From NCBI GenBank assembly GCA_021777835.1, contig JAJYDC010000010.1, positions 1-64,000 on the forward strand: a DNA stretch of 64,000 nt. The letters are read 5' to 3'. This DNA is from Bacteroidota bacterium. GTDB lineage: Bacteria > Bacteroidota > Ignavibacteria > Ignavibacteriales > Ignavibacteriaceae. Under the pieces are notes generated by a model, which had not been told where the DNA came from, searched no databases, and saw nothing but the letters and a program-made list of their open reading frames with translations. The position numbers and the translations under genes are program-made. This document shows, one piece after another, positions 49,268-60,129 of this stretch. The first letter of the stretch is position 1. The number at the start of each line of letters is the position of its first letter.

Positions 49268-51619
49268 TTATTTTTCATCTTTAGAGATAGAGGGCGGCAC
49301 ACTATTTTTTCCGGTACCCCAATTCTTATTAGGTTTATCGCCCATAACAAAAACTAACTTACCTCCATTTGCGACTGCGTCATAAGGGATATAGGTTTTG
49401 TTCCATTCTTTTCCGTTAAGGGTAACGGATTGAATATATACATTCTCTTTTGAATAATTTATAGCTTCAGTTGTAAATGTTTTACCGTTTCCTAATTTCA
49501 TTGTAACCTTTTTAGCGCAAGGTGTGCCGATTACATAAAAATTATTGCTGGGGCAAAAGGGGTATATTCCCATAGTATTAAATAGAAACCATGCTGACAT
49601 TTGTCCACAGTCGTCATTGCCGCTGAGAGAGTTTGGCTTATTGCCATAGAATGTAGTCTCAATTCTTCTAACAAGCTCTTGAGTTTTCCAGGGCTCGCCG
49701 GCATAATCATACAAATAGGTAATATGATGCGAAGGCTCATTGCCGTGCCAGTATTCACCTATTCGTCCTGCTATGTCATCGTTTCCCGTAGCAACACTCT
49801 CTGCATTTTTTTCCAGAAATAGAGTATCAAGTTTTTCTGCAAAATATTTTTTGCTACCCATTAGATTTATTAGTCCTTGTACATCCTGCGGGACAAACCA
49901 TGTATACTGCCAGTTTGTACCTTCTGTAATATCGCGCTTAGTCATATCGTCAATATACTCATGCGGATGGAACGGCGTTCTCCAATTTCCTTTTGAATCC
50001 TTACCCCGCATTAATTTAGTAGTCGGGTCAAACAGATTTTTATAAGACATTGCTCTTTTCATAAAATACTTATAGTCATCATTTTTGCCGAGTTTTTTAG
50101 CTGTCTGTGCAATACAGTAGTCGTCGTATGCATATTCTAAAGTCTTTGATACCGATTCATTCTCCTTGTCAAACGGAACATAACCTAACTTTGCGTATTC
50201 CATTACATTATCGTAATGCGGATTCATTGCTGTGGTTTTCATTGCGTTATATGCCCGCTGATAGTCGAAACCTTTTACTCCTTTCATAATTGCATCGGCA
50301 ATTACTGCTACGGCGTGATAGCCTATCATGCACCATGTTTCGTTATTATTTAATGACCATATTGGAAGTAAATGCTCGACGCTTTGATCGTAATGTGCAA
50401 GCATAGAATTAATCATATCTGCATCGCGCTTTGGTTGGAGCAAAACGAACAAGGGATGCTCTGCACGAAAAGTATCCCACAAAGAAAATATAGCATAATT
50501 AGTAAACCCTTTTGCAGTATGAATATTTTGGTCGAGTCCGCGGTACTGTCCGTTTACGTCTTCATAAATTGTCGGCACCAGCAGTGCATGATAAAGTGAA
50601 GTATAGAATGTTTCCTTTTCAACCTGCGAGCCCTCTATCTGCATCATCTGCATTTCTTTGGTCCATTTAGAGCGAGTGTCTCTTACGACTTTATCAAAAT
50701 CCCATCCCGGTATTTCTGCATCAAGATTCAAAAGTGCATTTGCCGTGCTAACACCTGAAATGCCGACCTTCACCATTATGACTTCATTTTTCTTTGTAGA
50801 ATACCTAGTATAGTACTGCAAATCAGCTCCAGCGGCTTCGTATCTACTTCTAAATCTTGGTGTATTATAAACAACGGGCTTTCCGCTCATCATTATTCCA
50901 AAGCTATCATAAGGGCGGGAATACCTTGCGGCAAAATAAAGATATCGTTCCTTTGCCCATCCATTTACTAAATGGAAACCTGTAATAAGAGTTTTGCTTT
51001 CGCGTCTTACATCTGACCAAATAACTTTCCATTGAAGAACCTCAGCCAAATCCATCATTATGTTTGCGCTATCTGTTTTGGGAAAAGTAAACTTTAAGAT
51101 TCCTGCGCGTTCTGTAGCTGCAAGTTCAACTAAAATACCGTGTGGAAGCTTCACCGAATAATACCCAGCTTTTACTACTTCATCTTTGTGAGAAAAAGGA
51201 ACGCAATAGCCTGAGTCAGGATCCTGGTAATAGCTAATATCATCACTTGTTGATTTTTTTTCGACTGTACCGGGAACGAATTTCATCTTACCCACAGAAG
51301 GCATGATCAGGAAATCACCGAGATCAGGAATCCCAGTTCCGCTTAAATGCTGCATACTAAAACCAATTAGTACACTATCGTCATATTCATAACCCGATGC
51401 CGTAGCCCAGCTTCGTCTATCGGTATCCGGACCTAATTGAACCATTCCATGGGGAGCAACCGGACCGGGATATACATTCCCCTCTCCCTCGGTTCCGATA
51501 AGCGGATGGATATAATCAACAAGATTTTCGACTTTGTTTTGAGCTGGGGCTAAAGAGTTAATCAGAAGAATTAATATAGTTAAGAATGCAAGGAATGTAA
51601 ATGAACTATTAACTTTCAT
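49268..51619 (-). CDS. GH92 alpha-mannosidase
   Basis: 783 aa, usual length. Signal peptide ('LTILILLINSLAPAQ'). N-terminal beta-sandwich begins 'VDYIHPLIGTEGEGNVYPGPVAPHGMVQLGPDTD', the GH92 signature. The (alpha/alpha)6 barrel has 'GNEPSHHITYLYDYAGEPWKTQ' and 'SGNDDCGQMSAWFLFNTMGIYPFCP', which carry Ca2+ ligands and the catalytic Glu/Asp. GH92 enzymes are Ca-dependent inverting exo-mannosidases acting on N-glycan or yeast mannan branches. No sorting domain, so it is probably periplasmic. Stands alone on the minus strand. Confidence 0.95.
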   Translation of the reverse strand: MKVNSSFTFLAFLTILILLINSLAPAQNKVENLVDYIHPLIGTEGEGNVYPGPVAPHGMVQLGPDTDRRSWATASGYEYDDSVLIGFSMQHLSGTGIPDLGDFLIMPSVGKMKFVPGTVEKKSTSDDISYYQDPDSGYCVPFSHKDEVVKAGYYSVKLPHGILVELAATERAGILKFTFPKTDSANIMMDLAEVLQWKVIWSDVRRESKTLITGFHLVNGWAKERYLYFAARYSRPYDSFGIMMSGKPVVYNTPRFRSRYEAAGADLQYYTRYSTKKNEVIMVKVGISGVSTANALLNLDAEIPGWDFDKVVRDTRSKWTKEMQMMQIEGSQVEKETFYTSLYHALLVPTIYEDVNGQYRGLDQNIHTAKGFTNYAIFSLWDTFRAEHPLFVLLQPKRDADMINSMLAHYDQSVEHLLPIWSLNNNETWCMIGYHAVAVIADAIMKGVKGFDYQRAYNAMKTTAMNPHYDNVMEYAKLGYVPFDKENESVSKTLEYAYDDYCIAQTAKKLGKNDDYKYFMKRAMSYKNLFDPTTKLMRGKDSKGNWRTPFHPHEYIDDMTKRDITEGTNWQYTWFVPQDVQGLINLMGSKKYFAEKLDTLFLEKNAESVATGNDDIAGRIGEYWHGNEPSHHITYLYDYAGEPWKTQELVRRIETTFYGNKPNSLSGNDDCGQMSAWFLFNTMGIYPFCPSNNFYVIGTPCAKKVTMKLGNGKTFTTEAINYSKENVYIQSVTLNGKEWNKTYIPYDAVANGGKLVFVMGDKPNKNWGTGKNSVPPSISKDEK

Positions 51620-52068
51620 AAGTCCCGCCTTAAATTTTAAATTATTTATTGAAAGAGATACATGTTAAATTACTGTGACGGAAAATAAGTAATATTAAAT
51701 AAGAATCAAGCGTTATAAAGAAATACTGATAGAGGAATAATGAACGTATTATTTATCCTGACAGTTAATCATTAGTATTAATAATATATAATTTATAATA
51801 AAAACTAAAGCTCAAGACGGGTAGAAATACTTAAATTAATAATTTTTTGTTTCTAATTCTTTCTCAAATCTCCATATCTAAATTATCATCACCATTTTAA
51901 GCCGTTAAGAAAAATGATCTTTCCTTTCATCAAAAAAATATTTCAAAAAAGATTAAAATTATTCAGCTTTGCCTATGTAAGTATTAAACATCTAAGCGGA
52001 TGATATTAATTTAGTAACCTAATATTTTTTTTAAAGTCTAATTAAGAAACTTACTAAACAGAAAGTCT
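51620..52068. other. Divergent intergenic region (GH92 / DUF5916)
   Basis: About 450 bp, very A+T-rich, between two divergent genes, so it must hold both promoters. I see no clear TAnnTTTG pair, repeat or strong hairpin. Confidence 0.4.
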
Positions 52069-54252
52069 ATGAAAAGAACTCTAATACTATTTACTTTTTT
52101 ATTTTGTTCGATTATTTATGCGAAGAATGATAATGCGGGAAAGAAGTTAATTCTCAAAAAAACCGATGTGCATATTAAAGTAGATGGTATAATCGACCCT
52201 GTCTGGAGTACAGCCGATTCTGCAACTGATTATTTTCAGCTAGCTCCTTACTATGATAAAAAGCCAACCTGGCCTACAGTTGCAAAAGTTTTGTCCACTG
52301 ACGACGCTCTTTATTGTTTAATCATTTGTCGCGAAGACAAAAAATATATTCAGCCTTTTACCGGCACTCTTGATAATACTACTGGTGAATATGTCTCGGT
52401 AATGCTTGATACTTTTGATGATAATAAAACGGCTTATAAATTTATTGTTTCTGTTTCGGGAGCAAGAAGCGATGCAATATTATTAGATGATGCTCGCAAC
52501 CGAGATTATACGTGGGATGGGATATGGTTTTCAGCTACAAAAATTTATAATTGGGGATGGGTTGCAGAGATAAAAATACCTTATAAGTCAATTCAATATA
52601 ATAAGGACTTAAAATACTGGGGATTAGACTTTGATCGTTGGATACCAGCTAAAGCTGAAGATTTATATTGGAATAAATATGAAAAGAATGAAGGTCAAAG
52701 AGTTTCGAAATTCGGCGAATTAGTCTTTAAGGATTTTAAACCTTCTGTTAAGGGTTTGAATCTTGAAATATATCCGGTAGCTATTGCAAAAGCTTCTTAC
52801 CTTGGTAATAATAAATACAAGATTGATCCTAACGCAGGGTTAGATATAATGTTCAATCCATCCTCCGCGCTTAAATTTTTATTGACTGCTAATCCCGATT
52901 TTGCTCAAATAGAAGCTGACCCATATCAATTTAATATTTCGCGATATGAAACATACTACAACGAACGAAGACCCTTTTTCACAGAAGGCAACGAAGTATT
53001 TATGGCAGCCGGCAAAGAAATGAACACAGGCTTCTATTCCCCGCTTGAATTATTTTATTCAAGGAGAATAGGAAAAAAACTTCCGGATGGAAGTGAAGTC
53101 CCATTGACGCTTGGAACCAAGGCTTATGGGAGAATAGGTACCTGGGAATATGGAGGATTCGTAGCGGCAACAGGTCAAAAAACATATATGGATGACACAA
53201 CTCAAAAAACGGAGCAACAAGCACTTTTCGGTTCAGCAAGAGTTAAAGAGCAATTTGGAGAAAATTCTTCAATTGGAACACTTGTAGTTGCTAAACAAAC
53301 TCAGGATACAACCTATGGAGTTGTAGATATTGACGGAGCTTTTAGGCAATCGGATTGGCAGTTATCATATCAATTTGCCCGATCTTTTAAGAATTCTGCA
53401 GGTGATTATGCATCTTCAATTGGATTAGTCTCACTTGGTAAAAAATGGTGGGTATTGGGAAGAAGCAAATATATAGGTAATAATTTCGATGTCAGCCAGG
53501 TTGGTTATGTACCCTGGATAGGTACCTGGGAAAATACAGTGCTTACCGGGCCTAATTGGTATTTTAATACCGGCTGGGTTAGCCAAATAATAATACTCGG
53601 CGGTTTGTTTACAAATTATAAACACGTTGAAGGATACACCGATCGATCAGTGGCTTTAGATTTCAATATGAGTTTCCGGGACAACTGGCGTTACGAAATT
53701 ACACTCTTAGCTGGCAGATCAAAGGATCAAGGCATAGAATATAATTCTTACGAAATAGATTACAACGGAAATTTTAATATTAGCACCAAGTGGAACGCTG
53801 ATTTTAACGGAGGATATTCAAAAACTTATAATTTTAATAGAAATTATCTTGCATTTTATACATGGTTTGGGTGTGATTTTCAATGGAATGCAGGAGATAT
53901 AATGCAAATTGGTACATCATACAATATGTGGGTTGAAGGAAATCCTTCAGGCGGAGTTGAGGATATTACTTATGATGCCCGTCCATATTTATCGCTTACA
54001 CCTGTTAATAATTTGAATGTCAGATTTTACGTAGATAATCTTTACGATTCTTCAACCGATCATCTTGAACAATTGATAAGCGGATTTTTATTCTCATACA
54101 ACTTCCGTCCTAAAAGTTGGATTTATTTTGCATACAATGAACTTGATAACAGAGAGCAGCAATACAATTCACTCGGTAATCCGCTGCCTTTAAAGATGCA
54201 CGTTGCAGCGCGCGAAGGAGTATTTAAAATTAAATATCTCTATTATTTTTAA
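52069..54252 (+). CDS. CBM9-like / DUF5916 outer-membrane protein
   Basis: 727 aa. Signal peptide 1-18. Residues ~25-215 form a carbohydrate-binding family 9-like domain ('KVDGIIDPVWSTADSATDYFQLAPY', 'VSVMLDTFDDNKTAYKFIVSVSG', 'WVAEIKIPYKSIQY'). The remainder is a DUF5916 beta-barrel ('LLTANPDFAQIEADPYQFNISRYETYYNERRPFFTEGNEVF', 'ALFGSARVKEQFGENSSIGTL', final 'GVFKIKYLYYF'). Such proteins are common in Bacteroidota near glycan-degradation genes; exact role unknown, presumably binding or import of oligosaccharides at the outer membrane. It sits between two hydrolase genes. Confidence 0.88.
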   Translation: MKRTLILFTFLFCSIIYAKNDNAGKKLILKKTDVHIKVDGIIDPVWSTADSATDYFQLAPYYDKKPTWPTVAKVLSTDDALYCLIICREDKKYIQPFTGTLDNTTGEYVSVMLDTFDDNKTAYKFIVSVSGARSDAILLDDARNRDYTWDGIWFSATKIYNWGWVAEIKIPYKSIQYNKDLKYWGLDFDRWIPAKAEDLYWNKYEKNEGQRVSKFGELVFKDFKPSVKGLNLEIYPVAIAKASYLGNNKYKIDPNAGLDIMFNPSSALKFLLTANPDFAQIEADPYQFNISRYETYYNERRPFFTEGNEVFMAAGKEMNTGFYSPLELFYSRRIGKKLPDGSEVPLTLGTKAYGRIGTWEYGGFVAATGQKTYMDDTTQKTEQQALFGSARVKEQFGENSSIGTLVVAKQTQDTTYGVVDIDGAFRQSDWQLSYQFARSFKNSAGDYASSIGLVSLGKKWWVLGRSKYIGNNFDVSQVGYVPWIGTWENTVLTGPNWYFNTGWVSQIIILGGLFTNYKHVEGYTDRSVALDFNMSFRDNWRYEITLLAGRSKDQGIEYNSYEIDYNGNFNISTKWNADFNGGYSKTYNFNRNYLAFYTWFGCDFQWNAGDIMQIGTSYNMWVEGNPSGGVEDITYDARPYLSLTPVNNLNVRFYVDNLYDSSTDHLEQLISGFLFSYNFRPKSWIYFAYNELDNREQQYNSLGNPLPLKMHVAAREGVFKIKYLYYF

Positions 54253-54265
54253 AACATAAATTAAT

Positions 54266-54287
54266 AGACTAATACAGTATTAAGTCT
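54266..54287. terminator. Hairpin between convergent DUF5916 and GH3 genes
   Basis: AGACTAATAC then A then GTATTAAGTCT; inverted apart from one bulged A. No long U-tract on either side, so termination strength is doubtful. Confidence 0.35.
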
Positions 54288-54318
54288 CTAAGAATTTAAA
54301 CAATTATGTCAGTAGTAA

Positions 54319-57300
54319 TTATTTAAGTAGGATCATTTTTTTTACGAGTGTTAATCCATTTGAGCTCATTCTATAAAAATATATACCGCTAGGCACATAA
54401 CTGCCGTTCGAGTTAATTCCTCCCCATATTATACTATGTTTTCCAGGATTTTGAAAGCTATTTGTTAAAGTATTAATCAATTGACCAATTGAATTATATA
54501 TCTCAATCTTAACGTAACCTGCTTTAGGTATACTGTAATTTATATTAGTAGAGGGATTAAACGGATTCGGATAATTATTGCTCAAAGAAAATTCTGCGGG
54601 TAAATCATTGTTATTTTGAGACTCTATAGATGAAACATCTGTATTGTTGTAAATTGAAATTTCGTAAAGTGAATAGCCATATTGTGTTGCTCGCTGCATA
54701 CATAGAACACGAACATATCTTGCAGATGCCTGAGTCGATATTTTTTCACTTCCTCCGGATCCATTTGTAACATGTGCAAGAGTAGTCCAAATGCTTTTAT
54801 CATTTGAAACTTGCAGCTCATATTCTTTAGCATAAGCCGTTTCCCAGCTAAGGATTACTTCGTTAAATGTCTGTACTGACTGCAAATCAATAGTTATATA
54901 TTGAGGATCGCTATACTGAGAAGACCATCTAGTATTTAGATTTCCATCTACGGCATAAGGACCTTCCAGTCCCGACCTTTCAACTGAGGAGACGGTTACC
55001 GGTTTATTTAAAGCCAAATTTACCGGAGGAGTATTGTAAACCTTTAATATTGTTGAGGCAGAATTATTCGTATCTATAGTTTCAGAGATAGAATTATCTC
55101 CGTTTACAACTGCTTCTACTTGGTAAGTTCCAGATTTGCCAGCGACCCAAGTATTCGTACCGTTAATACCAAGATTACCGCAAACCAATGCCATCCCACC
55201 AACTGGTATTGAACCTGAAAATTCAGTTGATCTGCTTACATTCTGGCCGTTTAGGTTAAAGGTTACACCATGAACACTGCCTTGGGGGCTAGCTCCTGTT
55301 CCTCTGTTAATAACAGTCGCCAAAAATATAACTGAGTCGCCTTCAAGAGGATACCGGGGGACGGTAAGTATATTTGCAATTTTTAAGTCCGGCTTAGGAT
55401 CAGACGGAGTAATTTGAAAAGTTCCTGATAAAGGAAGATTATCAGATGAGCCGCCTACTTTTACTGAATACGTGCCGGAAGCTAATGTATACGAGTCAGT
55501 AGTTTCATTAAAATAATATAGTTCATCAGGGCTTAATTGAAAAGTCACAGTTTCAGACTGACCCGGATTCAAAGAAATTCTTTTAAATCCTTTTAATTGT
55601 TTAATAGGCAGCTCTACTCCCGGAACAGAAAAACTAAGATATAATTGAGCTACCTCTTCACCTATTCTTTGGCCTGTATTTGTAACATCAACTTTGACAG
55701 TAATAATTTGTCCTGCGGGTGCAGTAGTCGGAGTAATTTGCAAATTATTAAAAGAAAAAGTAGTATAACTCAATCCAAATCCGAAGGCAAACTCAGGCTG
55801 GAGATTCAATTTATCGAACCATCTATAACCGCATCCATAATCATTAGTATAATCGTCATCTCTACCAGGGAGTTGAGACGTAGATTGAGGCATTGTCGAA
55901 GGAAGTTTGCCGCCGGGATTATACTGTCCGAACAAAACTTGTGCAATTGCATTTCCACCTTCCTGACCCGGATAGAAAGCATAAATCAGTCCTTTTATTT
56001 GATTTATAAATCCATGTACGCCGCAAATACCTCCGCTGTATAAGACCACAATAATATTCTTATTGACAGAAGCCAATTCATTAATAAGAGCCTGCTGCTT
56101 ACCGGGTAAATCAATTACATTACCAACCCTATCAAGTCCTTCTCCCTCCTGTGATTGGTCAAGGCCTCCGAAAAAGACTACAACATTTGAATTCTTAGCA
56201 ATATTTATTGCCGATGCAAAGCCGGATGTATCATTACTATTTATTTCGCATCCCTTCGCAAACTGAACTTTGTTAGCTCCGATAAAGTTTTCGATTCCTT
56301 CTTTTGGACTAACCGAATAAAACGGTGTTACATAACTGCTTCCGGTTCCGTCGATTTGCGCTACATCAGCATTTGGACCAATTAATCCAATTGTATTAAC
56401 AGAATCCTTATCTAGGGGAAGAATACTATCCATATTTTTAAGAAGGACCATACACTCTTTACCGGCAAGAAGACAAAGCTTTTGGTGGTCAACACTATTA
56501 ACTAAAGTCGGATCTCCTTTAGGAAAATTATCCAGCATTCCCGCCAGGATTTTTGTTCGCAAAACTTTTCTTACCGCATCATCAATAGTTGATTGTGTTA
56601 CAGTTCCGCTGACCACAAGATTAAATAAATTATTCTGATAAAGATCCGAACCCATTTCGAGGTTGCAGCCAGCATTTATAGCTCTACCGGCATCCCAAAT
56701 TGAGCCCCAATCTGAAACGACATAGTATGGGAATCCCCAATGATTTCTTAAAATATTTGTAAGAAGATTATAATTTTCAGCACATTTTTCGCCATTAATT
56801 AGATTATAGGCATTCATCACACTCATAGCACCGCCGATTTGTACGGCATTCCTAAAATTTAGGCCATACTCTTCCATTAATAACTGCTGAGAAATAATAT
56901 CATTATTGCTAGTTCTATTTGTTTCCCTATTATTTCCATTAAAATGTTTTATAGTTGCAATCACAGGGTTTGTTTGGATACCTTCGACGACCGAGGTAGT
57001 TATTTGAGCATCAAGATAAGGATCTTCCCCACCGCTTTCAGGGCTTCTGCCGTTGCGAGGATCTCGATTTATATCCATGCAGGGTCCCAAAGCTTGATTT
57101 TTTCCTTTTCCCCAAAACTCTTCGCCCATTGCTTTGCCTATTAATTTAGTCAAGGCGGGATCCCAAGTAGCAGCCATTGCAATTCCCACCGGGAATGAAG
57201 TTGCCATTCCGTCTCGCACGCCATGAGGTCCGTCCGACATGATAAATCCTGGTATATGAAGACTAGAGTCATCTGCAGTATTAAAACTTCCTGCCTGATG

Positions 57301-57459
57301 AAGTTGATCAATTTTCTTTTGCAAGGTCATTTGAGCCATTAATTTTGTAATTCTATCTTCAACGGTCTGTGCGGTTATCGTTTTTAGCGATAGCAGGAAA
57401 ATAATTGTTATGGATAAAAAATATTTAGTCATTTGCGACAAAGTATTAAATTTTTTCAT
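54319..57459 (-). CDS. GH3 beta-glucosidase with CARDB, F5/8C and T9SS sorting domain
   Basis: 1046 aa secreted enzyme. Signal peptide (to 'TITAQ'). GH3 N-domain ~35-300 with 'GPHGVRDG', 'KHFNGNNRE' and the nucleophile Asp in 'VVSDWGSIWDAG'; GH3 C-domain ~335-560 ('GLIGPNADVAQIDGTGSSYV', 'PGQEGGNAIAQVLFGQYNPGGKLP'); FnIII-like ~595-670. Then CARDB (~690-790, 'PDLKIANILTV'), an F5/8 type C/CBM32-like domain (~805-945, 'LNTRWSSQYSDPQYITIDL') and the T9SS tail 'NYPNPFNPSTNINYSIPK...KKMILLK'. Releases glucose from beta-glucan oligosaccharides; the extra domains suggest cell-surface attachment to substrate. Confidence 0.95.
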   Translation of the reverse strand: MKKFNTLSQMTKYFLSITIIFLLSLKTITAQTVEDRITKLMAQMTLQKKIDQLHQAGSFNTADDSSLHIPGFIMSDGPHGVRDGMATSFPVGIAMAATWDPALTKLIGKAMGEEFWGKGKNQALGPCMDINRDPRNGRSPESGGEDPYLDAQITTSVVEGIQTNPVIATIKHFNGNNRETNRTSNNDIISQQLLMEEYGLNFRNAVQIGGAMSVMNAYNLINGEKCAENYNLLTNILRNHWGFPYYVVSDWGSIWDAGRAINAGCNLEMGSDLYQNNLFNLVVSGTVTQSTIDDAVRKVLRTKILAGMLDNFPKGDPTLVNSVDHQKLCLLAGKECMVLLKNMDSILPLDKDSVNTIGLIGPNADVAQIDGTGSSYVTPFYSVSPKEGIENFIGANKVQFAKGCEINSNDTSGFASAINIAKNSNVVVFFGGLDQSQEGEGLDRVGNVIDLPGKQQALINELASVNKNIIVVLYSGGICGVHGFINQIKGLIYAFYPGQEGGNAIAQVLFGQYNPGGKLPSTMPQSTSQLPGRDDDYTNDYGCGYRWFDKLNLQPEFAFGFGLSYTTFSFNNLQITPTTAPAGQIITVKVDVTNTGQRIGEEVAQLYLSFSVPGVELPIKQLKGFKRISLNPGQSETVTFQLSPDELYYFNETTDSYTLASGTYSVKVGGSSDNLPLSGTFQITPSDPKPDLKIANILTVPRYPLEGDSVIFLATVINRGTGASPQGSVHGVTFNLNGQNVSRSTEFSGSIPVGGMALVCGNLGINGTNTWVAGKSGTYQVEAVVNGDNSISETIDTNNSASTILKVYNTPPVNLALNKPVTVSSVERSGLEGPYAVDGNLNTRWSSQYSDPQYITIDLQSVQTFNEVILSWETAYAKEYELQVSNDKSIWTTLAHVTNGSGGSEKISTQASARYVRVLCMQRATQYGYSLYEISIYNNTDVSSIESQNNNDLPAEFSLSNNYPNPFNPSTNINYSIPKAGYVKIEIYNSIGQLINTLTNSFQNPGKHSIIWGGINSNGSYVPSGIYFYRMSSNGLTLVKKMILLK

Positions 57460-57912
57460 GTTAAGAATTACCCGGTAAAGTTTGATATGTTATTTGCTTA
57501 AGATATTATTTTAACAATACAAACAATAATTAGACCAATATATTTAGATTAAATACGAGTCAGGCAGTAATTTCATGTGTTAAAATGTCCGATAATGAAA
57601 TACAAACGAAGTTATGACCGGAAGATTCTATAACTATTATTAAAATAGATTTAGGATTTTATTAAAATAATAATCTGGATTTATTAAAATTATAAGATTC
57701 AAATGCCAGGATAATAATTCTTAAAAATAAAAGATAAGTTTAAAATAGCTTCAGATATAGAATTATTAGAAACTGATTTTAACATTTTTATTTTGTATTA
57801 AGTTAGTTCTAGTTTGCTTAGGGTTACTCTATATCAGATCAGTTTTTGAAAGGAATGCAAAGCTGGAATTAATACTTATCTTTTACAATTTAACTAAGTA
57901 TTTCAAATTAGG
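57460..57912. other. Intergenic region upstream of GH3
   Basis: About 450 bp, A+T-rich, with several near-duplicate ATTATTAAAATA/TTATTAAAATTATAAG strings (about 57635-57690). It holds the GH3 promoter and the 3' end of the GH16 transcript is at its far side. No gene, no clear hairpin. Confidence 0.4.
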
Positions 57913-60033
57913 TTATTTTAATAAAACCATTTTCTTAATCTGTGCGAATTCACCTGCTTGTATAGAATAAAAGTATATTCCGCTGGGCACATCATTCCCC
58001 AGAAAATCTTTTCCATTCCAAGTAATGCTATATTCCCCCCTGAATTTCTCGCCGTTAACAAGAGTATTTATTTCCTTTCCAAGTATGTCATATATCTTGA
58101 CTGTAACAAAAGATGAGTTTGGAATTTGGTAGTTTATAGTTGTTATAGGATTAAAGGGATTCGGATAGTTCTGTTCTAAAGTAAACACTTCTGGTTTCTT
58201 TACGCTCCCTTCAACATAATTAGTGGTTTCAATTGAGAAAAGGGAATTTGAAGTATCATATATAGAAGTGCTAGTTTGGCTAGTAATAATCAATTTGCAC
58301 TTTGAAGAATTGACAGAAGGTACCTTCCACCTATAGACTCCAAATTCTGCATCCACACCGCTTTGGATAGATGACCAAAAACTACCGCCGTTAGTAGAGT
58401 ATCCGAGATTGACATTATTAACTTTTAGACTATTCCATTTAATTTCCACTATACTACCGGCATTAAACTGCTCTCCCCCCACGGGATAAATGAAATTAAC
58501 CGAAGGCGTCGTCCCGGGCATATATACATCAAACTTATTAATATTAAATCCTGCTGAGTTAACAAAGAATTTTAAATAATGTATTCCTGCTGAAAGATTA
58601 AATTCTTTTGAAAGCAAAGTAGTCCATGTCTGCCAACCGCCGGTATTAGGAACGCTCATTAACCCGGTAACATCATTGTTGTCTATTTCAAAATGTAAAG
58701 AGCCGCTTGTTGAGCTTGAAGAAACTCTTGCACCAATTTGATAACTGCCGCTATCTTTAACATTAATCGTATAAGTTGTCCATTCATTATTTGCAGTCCA
58801 TCCTATATCGTACCCTCCATTATTATCGGAACAGGCTTCTAAATCGACACCATCGGTAGGGCGATATAGTCCTCCATTGTTTTGAACGTCCGTATCATAA
58901 TATGCATTGCCTTGTCCGCCTAAGTCAAAGTCCTCTGCTTCAATTGTCCCAGGAATTTTAGTGGGTGTTCCGCCGTACGGAGAGGTTTTAGCGCCGCTGC
59001 CGACATTTACCTTAACTGTATCTGAAGTAGAGAATAGACCTGTGTTTGAATAAGCTATGCATGATAAGTTATATATTCCCGCGGCTACATTATTCCACGT
59101 CATCATATACGGACTTACATAAGACTCGCCGATTTTCTTAGCGTCCTGATAAAATTCGACTTTAGAAATATTCCCATTTAACATAGACGCATTTGCCGTT
59201 AAAACTATATTTGTATCAGCGGGAAAGGAAGAATTATTTTGCGGTGTAGTAATAGAAACACTTGGAAAGGCGGTTGTATCCTGATAAACCCTAATGTAGT
59301 CTACTTGCATAGTTTGCGGAAAAACTGTGGAAGCATCCGGATAACCGGGCCAAGTTCCGCCAACTGCTAAATTGAGTATAATAAAGAAATTTTTTTGAAA
59401 AGAACTTAGCGCAGAAGGAGTAATATCAAGGGTATTATAGATTATACCGTCGACATGCCAGACAATCTGTTTTTGATTCCAAGTAATATCAAACACATGA
59501 AAATTATCAGCAAAAATTCCAGAACTTAAACTATATGTTTTAGAATAATCTCCTCCCCAATGCGCCGAACCATAAACCGTATTTTCTCTTCCCTGTCCTC
59601 CAATCATTTCCATTATGTCTATTTCACCGCAACCAGGCCAACTTACCTGATTTATATTATCTCCAAGCATCCAGAAAGCCGGCCAAATTCCTTGACCATA
59701 GGGAAGCTTTATTCTTGCCTCGATCTTACCGTATTTAAAAGAGAACTTATTCTGTGTATTTATTCTAGCCGAAGTATAATTGAATCCGCTATAACTTTCC
59801 TTTAATGCTGTAATTGTTAGAAGTCCATTTTGCTCACTGCAGTTTTGAGGTCTGCTAGTATAATATTCCATTTCACTATTGTAACCATGGTTGTTTCCTG
59901 TTTCAAACGACCACTTCGACAGATCTAAAGTTGAATCATTAAATTCATCAGACCATACAAGCTTATATCCTTGCGGGAAAACAGACGGTGTTAATAATAT
60001 TGAGACTAATAAGAATTGAAGAAATACTTTCAT
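57913..60033 (-). CDS. GH16 beta-glucanase (laminarinase type) with Ig, CBM6 and T9SS domain
   Basis: 706 aa. Signal peptide to 'TPSVFPQ'. GH16 domain ~22-255: 'LVWSDEFNDSTLDLSKWSFETG', 'ARIKLPYGQGIWPAFWML' and the catalytic 'GEIDIMEMIG' (ExDxxE, both Glu present), then 'FFIILNLAVGGTWPGYPD' and 'MQVDYIRVYQ'. The intact ExDxxE with the extra Met is the laminarinase/lichenase type. Next an Ig-like module (~258-345), CBM6 (~360-510, 'PGTIEAEDFDLGGQGNAYYDTD'), another Ig-like module (~515-600), and the T9SS tail 'NYPNPFNPITTINYQIPN...IKKMVLLK'. Endo-hydrolysis of beta-1,3-glucan expected. Confidence 0.95.
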   Translation of the reverse strand: MKVFLQFLLVSILLTPSVFPQGYKLVWSDEFNDSTLDLSKWSFETGNNHGYNSEMEYYTSRPQNCSEQNGLLTITALKESYSGFNYTSARINTQNKFSFKYGKIEARIKLPYGQGIWPAFWMLGDNINQVSWPGCGEIDIMEMIGGQGRENTVYGSAHWGGDYSKTYSLSSGIFADNFHVFDITWNQKQIVWHVDGIIYNTLDITPSALSSFQKNFFIILNLAVGGTWPGYPDASTVFPQTMQVDYIRVYQDTTAFPSVSITTPQNNSSFPADTNIVLTANASMLNGNISKVEFYQDAKKIGESYVSPYMMTWNNVAAGIYNLSCIAYSNTGLFSTSDTVKVNVGSGAKTSPYGGTPTKIPGTIEAEDFDLGGQGNAYYDTDVQNNGGLYRPTDGVDLEACSDNNGGYDIGWTANNEWTTYTINVKDSGSYQIGARVSSSSTSGSLHFEIDNNDVTGLMSVPNTGGWQTWTTLLSKEFNLSAGIHYLKFFVNSAGFNINKFDVYMPGTTPSVNFIYPVGGEQFNAGSIVEIKWNSLKVNNVNLGYSTNGGSFWSSIQSGVDAEFGVYRWKVPSVNSSKCKLIITSQTSTSIYDTSNSLFSIETTNYVEGSVKKPEVFTLEQNYPNPFNPITTINYQIPNSSFVTVKIYDILGKEINTLVNGEKFRGEYSITWNGKDFLGNDVPSGIYFYSIQAGEFAQIKKMVLLK

Positions 60034-60129
60034 TTTAAATCCTGTTAGTGTATGGATGAATAAATATTATTTCTAAATTAAAGTCTTTATTCTAGATTCA
60101 GGTTGAATTAAGAAAAAAGGATTTAAGGA